From positions 97,431-161,430 of the forward strand of contig JAJZAT010000001.1 of the NCBI GenBank assembly GCA_021799275.1: a stretch of 64,000 bases of DNA, in the 5' to 3' direction. The notes under the pieces were generated by a model. That model did not search any database and had not been told where the DNA came from. It saw only the letters and a list, made by a program, of their open reading frames with translations. A program made the translations under genes and the position numbers. Positions 57,544 to 64,000 of the stretch are shown piece after piece (positions within the stretch are counted from its first letter, which is position 1; every line of letters starts with the position of its first letter). The DNA is from Bacillota bacterium (GTDB taxonomy: Bacteria > Bacillota > Sulfobacillia > JAJZYS01 > JAJYTV01).

Positions 57544-58631
57544 GGCTTCACCACCTGCAGTTCGCGCGGATAGCTCGTCAGGACCTCGCCGCCCGTCTCC
57601 GTCACGAGCACGTCGTCCTCGATGCGGACGCCGCCCTTGGCCGGGAGGTAGATGCCGGGCTCGATCGTCAGGCACATGCCCGCCTTGAGCGGGTCAGCGC
57701 GCCCGGGCAGCAGATAGGGCTCCTCGTGCGCCTCGAGCCCGAGGCCGTGTCCGACGCGGTGCGGGAAGCGATCCCCGTAGCCGCTTGCCGCGATGTGCTC
57801 GCGTGCCGCGTGGTCGAGCGAACCCATCGCGGCGCCCGGCCTTGCGGCGGCGCGGCCTCGCCTCGCGGCCTCCTCCACCACCTCGTAGATGCGCCTCAGT
57901 TCCGGCTCGGGCTCGCCGAAGAAGAACGTGCGGGTCGTGTCGGACACGTAGCCCTCGTAGCGCAGTCCGATGTCGACGAGCACGATCTCGCCAGGCCTAA
58001 GCACGCGGTCGGTCGGGCCGCCGTGCGGCAGGGCGCTGCGCTCCCCGAACAGCACGATGCTGTCGAAGCCTGGCTCGCCGCCCAACTCGTCCCGCATGTA
58101 GCCTTCGATCGCCGCGGCCATCTGGCGCTCGCTGATGCCCTCACGGATCAGGCTCTTCGCGTACGCGGTCGCCTTGTCGAGCCGGCGGGCGGATTCGCGC
58201 AGAGCCGCAACCTCGTCCCGGTCCTTGCAGACCCGAAGGTCTCCGAGCATCCCGGTGATGTCCTCGAGTCCCGGCACCTGGAGCCCCGCCGCCGCCGCGA
58301 CGTCGAGCGCCCACGCGAGCGTGATGTGGCTTCGCTCGACGCCCAGGCGCCCACCGGCGGTGATGCGTCCCTCGAGGACATCGCGCGGCCGCACGCCATC
58401 CTCCACCGAGACGAACGGCAGCCCGATGCCGCCGAGGCGGCCACTCTCGAGCGCCGGGCCGAAAACGACGGCCTCGCCGTCTCTCGGCACGTAGAGCGCG
58501 AAGAACCGCTCATGCGGAAAGACGAAGGCGGAGGTGAGGTAGCCGATCTGCGTGGGACCCGTCACGAGTGCCGCGTCGAGCCCCGCCTTGGCAAGCTCCT
58601 GCTGCAGCGCGTGGATGCGCAATCCGTTCAC
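57540..58631 (-). CDS. M24 family Xaa-Pro aminopeptidase/dipeptidase
   Basis: LVDIGLRYEGYVSDTTRTFFFGEP ... FPHRVGHGLGLEAHEEPYL ... GMCLTIEPGIYLPAKGGVRIEDDVLVT. Confidence 0.93.
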   Translation of the reverse strand: MNGLRIHALQQELAKAGLDAALVTGPTQIGYLTSAFVFPHERFFALYVPRDGEAVVFGPALESGRLGGIGLPFVSVEDGVRPRDVLEGRITAGGRLGVERSHITLAWALDVAAAAGLQVPGLEDITGMLGDLRVCKDRDEVAALRESARRLDKATAYAKSLIREGISERQMAAAIEGYMRDELGGEPGFDSIVLFGERSALPHGGPTDRVLRPGEIVLVDIGLRYEGYVSDTTRTFFFGEPEPELRRIYEVVEEAARRGRAAARPGAAMGSLDHAAREHIAASGYGDRFPHRVGHGLGLEAHEEPYLLPGRADPLKAGMCLTIEPGIYLPAKGGVRIEDDVLVTETGGEVLTSYPRELQVVKP

Positions 58632-58664
58632 ACTCCTCTTGCGTGGCCTGGGACGCCCACCGCT

Positions 58665-59720
<1,056 letters not shown>

Positions 59721-59813
59721 TTCCTTCCCTCCACGGGCAAAGCTGGGCCGGACGAGAGGGTCTGGCCCACTCGATCATACGTTTCATGGGGGCGCCCGTC
59801 CACGCGCGGACGT

Positions 59814-60593
59814 CTAGCGGGCGCGCCCTTCGCCGTCCATGTCGCGCAGGATGCCCCGGCCGACGACGTCGACAAGCCGGGGGGCCAGGCGGGCGAGCGC
59901 GATCAGGAGCACGTAGAAGCCCGGCACGACGATGCGGCGTGGGCCGTTCCGGTACGCCCGCAGGACGGCCCGGGCGACCACGTCCGGCCCCGGCATCGGG
60001 AACGGGAGGTCCCGCGTCATGTCGGTGCGCACGAAACCGGGCAGGATCGCCGTGACCCGCACGCCGTCCCTGCGCACCTCCCGGCCGAGGCCATCGGAAA
60101 AGCGCACGAGCGCCGCCTTGGTGGCGGCGTAGAGCGAAGAGCCCGGCAGCGCGACCTCCCCGGCCACCGACGCCACGATCACGACGCTGCCCCGATGCTG
60201 GCGCCGCATGGTGGGGAGCACCTGGCGGACGGTGCGCAGGACGCCGAGGAAGTTCGTTTCGACAAGGCTGCGGATCTCCTCCGGCGTCATCGTCCAGAAG
60301 AGATCGCCGCCGCCGATGCCCGCGTTCGCGACCAGGAGGTCGACCCGGCCGAAGCGCCGCAGGACCTCCTGCACGAAGGTCGCGACCGACCCGTCGTCCC
60401 GCACATCGAGAGCGGCCGACATCGCCTCTCCGCCCGCCGCCTCGATCTCCGCCACGAGTCCCTCGAGATCCCCGAGCGAGCGCGCCCCCAGCGCCACGCG
60501 AAACCCGGCGGCGCCGAGCCTCAGGGCCACAGCCCTGCCAATGCCGCGCGACGCCCCCGTGACCACCGCCACCGGTGCCTCGAAGCTCCCCAT
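59814..60593 (-). CDS. short-chain dehydrogenase/reductase
   Basis: VAVVTGASRGIGRAVALRLGAAGFRVALGARS ... LVANAGIGGG ... YAATKAALVRFSDGL. Confidence 0.93.
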   Translation of the reverse strand: MGSFEAPVAVVTGASRGIGRAVALRLGAAGFRVALGARSLGDLEGLVAEIEAAGGEAMSAALDVRDDGSVATFVQEVLRRFGRVDLLVANAGIGGGDLFWTMTPEEIRSLVETNFLGVLRTVRQVLPTMRRQHRGSVVIVASVAGEVALPGSSLYAATKAALVRFSDGLGREVRRDGVRVTAILPGFVRTDMTRDLPFPMPGPDVVARAVLRAYRNGPRRIVVPGFYVLLIALARLAPRLVDVVGRGILRDMDGEGRAR

Positions 60594-60609
60594 CAGGCCA
60601 CGGGACGGC

Positions 60610-60645
60610 AAGACTTCCGGCTGGGCCGAAGCCGCCGGAAGTCTT
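60610..60645 (-). terminator. hairpin between the 60.7-kb membrane protein gene and the SDR gene
   Basis: AAGACTTCCGGC ... GCCGGAAGTCTT, 12-bp stem; no clear U-tract. Confidence 0.5.
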
Positions 60646-60720
60646 TCGCGGGCCCCACTGCGTTGTTTCGCGTTGCGACCACCCCCGGCACATCCTGCCC
60701 AGGGGATACCACCTTGCAGA

Positions 60721-61425
60721 CTAGAAGCCCTGCTGGATGGAATTCATCATCTGCTGCAGGAGCTTCGCGTCCTGCTGCACGCGCGTCCAGTCCTTCTGGG
60801 TCGTCGCCGCGTTGAGATCGTTCACGAGGCTCGACATCTGCTGGAAGGTCGGCCCGGACCCGGAGACGTAGTTCGTCGTCATCCAGGCGAGCGACTTCTG
60901 CGCGTTCGCGACGGTCTGGCTGACCTGGCTCGCGTTCTTCTGGGAGATGGCGAGCGCCAGGTTCGCGAGATCCGCCGTGAAGCCATTAAGATCCGTGGTG
61001 GCGACGCCCGCCTTGCCGTAGCTGCTCTCGAGGCTCGCCCAGCTCGACTCGGCCGCCTGCAGCTCGTTGGTCGCGAGCTGCCAGTCCTGGCCCTGCGCCG
61101 CAAGCTGCGTCGCCTGGAGCTCCTGGTTGAGTGCCTGCGCCTGCGGCGGGCCCGCGGACGCCGGCGTGGTGGTCGCCGTGGTGGTGACCGCCGGCTGGCC
61201 AGAGAGATAGGTTTCGAGCTGAGACAGCAGCACGCCGCTCTCACGCGTGTGGTAGAGCAGGCCAAGCGCCAGGAGGATCACCAGACCGCCGATCAGCTGA
61301 CCACGCCAACGTGGACTCGATGAAGACGGAGAAATCGATCTGGGCCTTCGCGAAGCCCGCGGCGAGGAGTGCACCACCCGTTCCTGATGCACGGCCTCTC
61401 CCCAGGGAATGCGTCGTGTCCGCAC
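60721..61425 (-). CDS. hypothetical membrane-anchored protein
   Basis: One TM (LIGGLVILLALGLLYH) and a long Gln/Ala-rich helical extracytoplasmic region. Confidence 0.65.
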   Translation of the reverse strand: MRTRRIPWGEAVHQERVVHSSPRASRRPRSISPSSSSPRWRGQLIGGLVILLALGLLYHTRESGVLLSQLETYLSGQPAVTTTATTTPASAGPPQAQALNQELQATQLAAQGQDWQLATNELQAAESSWASLESSYGKAGVATTDLNGFTADLANLALAISQKNASQVSQTVANAQKSLAWMTTNYVSGSGPTFQQMSSLVNDLNAATTQKDWTRVQQDAKLLQQMMNSIQQGF

Positions 61426-61487
61426 CGCCGCACCTCCCGCATCTCAGGATGTCTCTCGATGCGTATGGGCGAGCGATCAAAGATAGA

Positions 61488-61509
61488 ACGGGCGGGAGTT
61501 CCCGCCCGT
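61488..61509 (-). terminator. Rho-independent terminator
   Basis: ACGGGCGGGA-gt-TCCCGCCCGT followed by TCTATCTTT on the minus strand. Confidence 0.7.
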
Positions 61510-61514
61510 CCGCG

Positions 61515-61664
61515 CTACCCGCGAGGCTCCTCGATCTCGGTCAGACGAGGCGCCTTCGTGCCGTTCTTGCGAAGATCGGCTGCGATCTCGTTCGCGACTT
61601 CCTGCGCGAACTGCTGCGGATCGATTTGGAGCCTCGGCTTCTCCACCGGCCGCGTTTCCGCCAT
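61515..61664 (-). CDS. small hypothetical protein (49 aa)
   Basis: MAETRPVEKPRLQIDPQQFAQEVANEIAADLRKNGTKAPRLTEIEEPRG, upstream GGGAGG RBS and downstream terminator. Confidence 0.6.
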   Translation of the reverse strand: MAETRPVEKPRLQIDPQQFAQEVANEIAADLRKNGTKAPRLTEIEEPRG

Positions 61665-61787
61665 GGGCCCACCTCCCGACGTTATGGTGACCCGCGGAAG
61701 CGTCGCGCTTGCGTGAAGTTGTCGGCAACGCATCCAGGCGCTCGACGCAGCGCGTTGCATGGCGTCTCCTGGCGGCGGGCATGCTCG

Positions 61788-61967
61788 ATGCGGGGGCGAA
61801 TGCCGTTGCCTCGTCTCATCGCGGCGGGTCACCATCTCGGACCACACCACCATTACATCGCCAGCGGCGCCGTCGGCGTGCCGGCCGCGCCGCTCTGGAT
61901 AGCAGTTCTGCTCGGTGTCGTCGCCCTCGTGGCGATCAGCCTTTACTGGGCTTCGACGCGCGTCTGA
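61788..61967 (+). CDS. small histidine-rich single-TM protein
   Basis: MRGRMPLPRLIAAGHHLGPHHHYIASGAVGVPAAPLWIAVLLGVVALVAISLYWASTRV. Confidence 0.4.
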   Translation: MRGRMPLPRLIAAGHHLGPHHHYIASGAVGVPAAPLWIAVLLGVVALVAISLYWASTRV

Positions 61968-62007
61968 AAGGCAGCCCGCGTAGGATGGCGCCGGGGGGTG
62001 CAGCCGG

Positions 62008-62106
62008 ATGCTCTGGGCCTACCTCGAGGTAGGTATCCTGACCGCGTGCTGGGCCGTCGTAATCGGAATCCTGTTCGCGCGCCACGTGACACGCACACCC
62101 GACTGA
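62008..62106 (+). CDS. possible 32-aa single-TM microprotein
   Basis: MLWAYLEVGILTACWAVVIGILFARHVTRTPD*, between two other + strand ORFs. Confidence 0.35.
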   Translation: MLWAYLEVGILTACWAVVIGILFARHVTRTPD

Positions 62107-62125
62107 TCACAAGGGGGAGCCGGAC

Positions 62126-62935
62126 TTGTCCCGTCCTATCGATCAGGCGCTTTGCCGCCGTGGGTTCCTGGCGCTTTTGGCCGCAGGCGGCCTTCTCGCC
62201 TGCGCCGCGCCCGCCCCGGCGGCAGGAGCGGCTCCCGCCCAGGGCCAGCGCGGCGTGCTGAGCGCGCCGCTCCCTGTCTCGAAGCAGGAGGTAGCGCTGA
62301 CGTTCGACGATGGTCCAAGTCCCGGCGCCACCCCCCAGATTCTCGAGCTCCTAGAGAGCCATGGCGCGCACGCCACGTTCTTCGTGCTCGGCACGGAGCT
62401 CGAGCGCTTTCCCGGCCTCGGCGCCGAGGAAGCCCGCACGGGCAACGAGGTGGCGGACCACGGCATGACCCACAAGTCTCTTCCCGGTCTCAGCCGGGCG
62501 CGCATGCTCTACGAGCTCCGCGCGACGGCGGACCTCATCCAGGAGCTGACGGGCAAGCCGCCCGCGTTCGCCCGTCCCCCCTACGGCAACATCAACCAGC
62601 GGGTCCTGAAGGCGGCACTGAGCCTGCACATGTCGGTCGCGCTCTGGTCGACCGACACCCGCGATTGGCAGACTCCGGGCGCGGCCACGATCGCCCGCCG
62701 CGCCCTGCAGGGCCTCGCGCCGGGACAGATCGTCCTGATGCACGATGGCGGCGGGCCGCGCCGGCAGACGGTGCAGGCGGTGCGCGAGATCCTGGACGCC
62801 CTCGACGCGCGGGGCTACAAGGCGGTCACGCTGGCGCAGCTCGTGCAGGACGCGAAACCGTCCGTGGCTCGGCACAGGCCGCCCGCGGCCGCGGTGGGAA
62901 TGGCGCTCGGGACTAGAACTTCGCCAGAAGTTTGA
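62126..62935 (+). CDS. polysaccharide deacetylase family protein (lipoprotein-like)
   Basis: VALTFDDGPSPGATPQILELLESHGAHATFFVLGTELERFPGL ... RPPYGNINQRVL; N-term RRGFLALLAAGGLLAC lipobox-like; RBS AGGGGGAG. Confidence 0.93.
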   Translation: MSRPIDQALCRRGFLALLAAGGLLACAAPAPAAGAAPAQGQRGVLSAPLPVSKQEVALTFDDGPSPGATPQILELLESHGAHATFFVLGTELERFPGLGAEEARTGNEVADHGMTHKSLPGLSRARMLYELRATADLIQELTGKPPAFARPPYGNINQRVLKAALSLHMSVALWSTDTRDWQTPGAATIARRALQGLAPGQIVLMHDGGGPRRQTVQAVREILDALDARGYKAVTLAQLVQDAKPSVARHRPPAAAVGMALGTRTSPEV

Positions 62936-63935
62936 TGCGGGCGGATCGGATCAAGGAACGGACATACTGCTCCCACGCGCTCTCCTCCCCGCCGTGCGCC
63001 TTCGTGTAGTGCACGCGCATGGCGTTCACGCCTTGCGTCGCCTGGAGGGCCAATAGCTCCCGCCTGGTCGTCGGCAGTCCCTTCGCGACGGCCTCACGCC
63101 TGACCGCGCGCAGCGGTGGGTAGAATCCTTGCGCCTTCGCCACCTGCTCGGGTACGAACTGCTGCACAAGCGCGTCGAACGCCCGCTGACGCAGGACCCG
63201 GGAGCCCATGCCCCTGCCCGTGAAACCCGAGAGGAACATCTCCATCTCGGCCATCGCCTTGGCGGTCACTGTCGCCCCGTCGACGTGGCCGACCATGCGC
63301 GGCAGACCAGGGTCGGTCGCCGCGGCCATCCTGGCGCCTTGCTGGGCCGGGGTGAGTCCGGAGGGATTCACCGTCCCCGCACGGCTGCCCGTGACGACAA
63401 GGCCGCCACCGCCCGCCCTGGCCGGCACCTTCCAGCCCGCCAGAAGGTCCAGGACCTCCGCCTTTGCCTTCTGGCGATTGCCGGTGACGGTGGCCTTGAC
63501 GCAGTAGTCGATGTCGATGCCCGGCGATCGGCTGGGCCTCGCCACGACCACCCAGTAGCTATAGGTCGTCGGACCGAAGGGCTCCGCCGACGGCGGCGTG
63601 CGCGTGAGGGCGAACCAGGCCCTCCCGTCCGGCGTCTTGATCAACTCCTGACGCACGATGCGGGACTCGTTGCCCACGACGTACAGTCCGTAAGGCTGCC
63701 CCGCCAATGCGCCCATAGCAGAGAGCCGCACCGCGACGTCCTGCCACGGACGCGCCTGCACGGCTCCCGCGCTCGACAGCGCGCTCCCGTCCGGCAGGCG
63801 CAGGGTCTCGGCGGCGATCGGTGCCGGACCGGCCGCCAGTGCCTGGGGCGCGAGAAGCGAGAGCACCGCAGGCGCCGCCAGGGCCGACAGGGCCGACAGG
63901 CTGGGCTTGGCACCCCGCATCGCCATCTCCTCCAT
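62913..63935 (-). CDS. secreted hypothetical protein
   Basis: 340 aa with signal peptide-like LSALAAPAVLSLLAPQALAA; no family recognised. Confidence 0.7.
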   Translation of the reverse strand: MEEMAMRGAKPSLSALSALAAPAVLSLLAPQALAAGPAPIAAETLRLPDGSALSSAGAVQARPWQDVAVRLSAMGALAGQPYGLYVVGNESRIVRQELIKTPDGRAWFALTRTPPSAEPFGPTTYSYWVVVARPSRSPGIDIDYCVKATVTGNRQKAKAEVLDLLAGWKVPARAGGGGLVVTGSRAGTVNPSGLTPAQQGARMAAATDPGLPRMVGHVDGATVTAKAMAEMEMFLSGFTGRGMGSRVLRQRAFDALVQQFVPEQVAKAQGFYPPLRAVRREAVAKGLPTTRRELLALQATQGVNAMRVHYTKAHGGEESAWEQYVRSLIRSARIKLLAKF

Positions 63936-64000
63936 CCCGCCGACCGTTCGTTCTACGATCGTGGCCCAGGGATGTGCAGGTCCGTACGCGTCCTGAGATG

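Overview
High-GC (roughly 65-70%) chromosomal segment, most likely from a spore-forming Firmicute: a Tlp-type small acid-soluble spore protein and a gap-pgk-tpiA-gpmI-eno-secG-est-rnr-smpB-ssrA operon are present. No transposases, prophage or CRISPR arrays were seen. Main blocks are: a bleomycin-hydrolase-type peptidase (5' truncated); AIM24 protein; tRNA-Pro/Gly/Arg cluster; MerR regulator; K+ channel with an 11-nt poly-G tract; SLH-domain surface protein; AAC(3)-type acetyltransferase; P1 peptidase, rdgB, rph; NCS1 permease; the glycolytic/trans-translation operon; glnA with a GlnR-like regulator; ArsR-DUF2087 regulator; a compact phoP-phoR-pstS'-pstC'-pstA'-pstB-phoU operon with divergent transporter subunits; aroH, tyrA; asnB; tlp; Y-family polymerase; cysK; a two-component system and ABC exporter cluster; MFS transporters; DUF190 and tandem crcB; Asp23; a canonical pstSCA operon lacking pstB; ugpQ; copA and a YHS protein; hemL, pepP, ychF, SDR; polysaccharide deacetylase. 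The signals most worth following are the divergent Pst module inside the phoPR operon, the smpB/ssrA overlap with an atypical tmRNA T-arm, the P-loop NTPase-Asp23 fusion, the poly-G tract in the K+ channel gene, and palindromic operators upstream of the arsR-type and copA genes. All family calls come from reading the translations; no searches were run.
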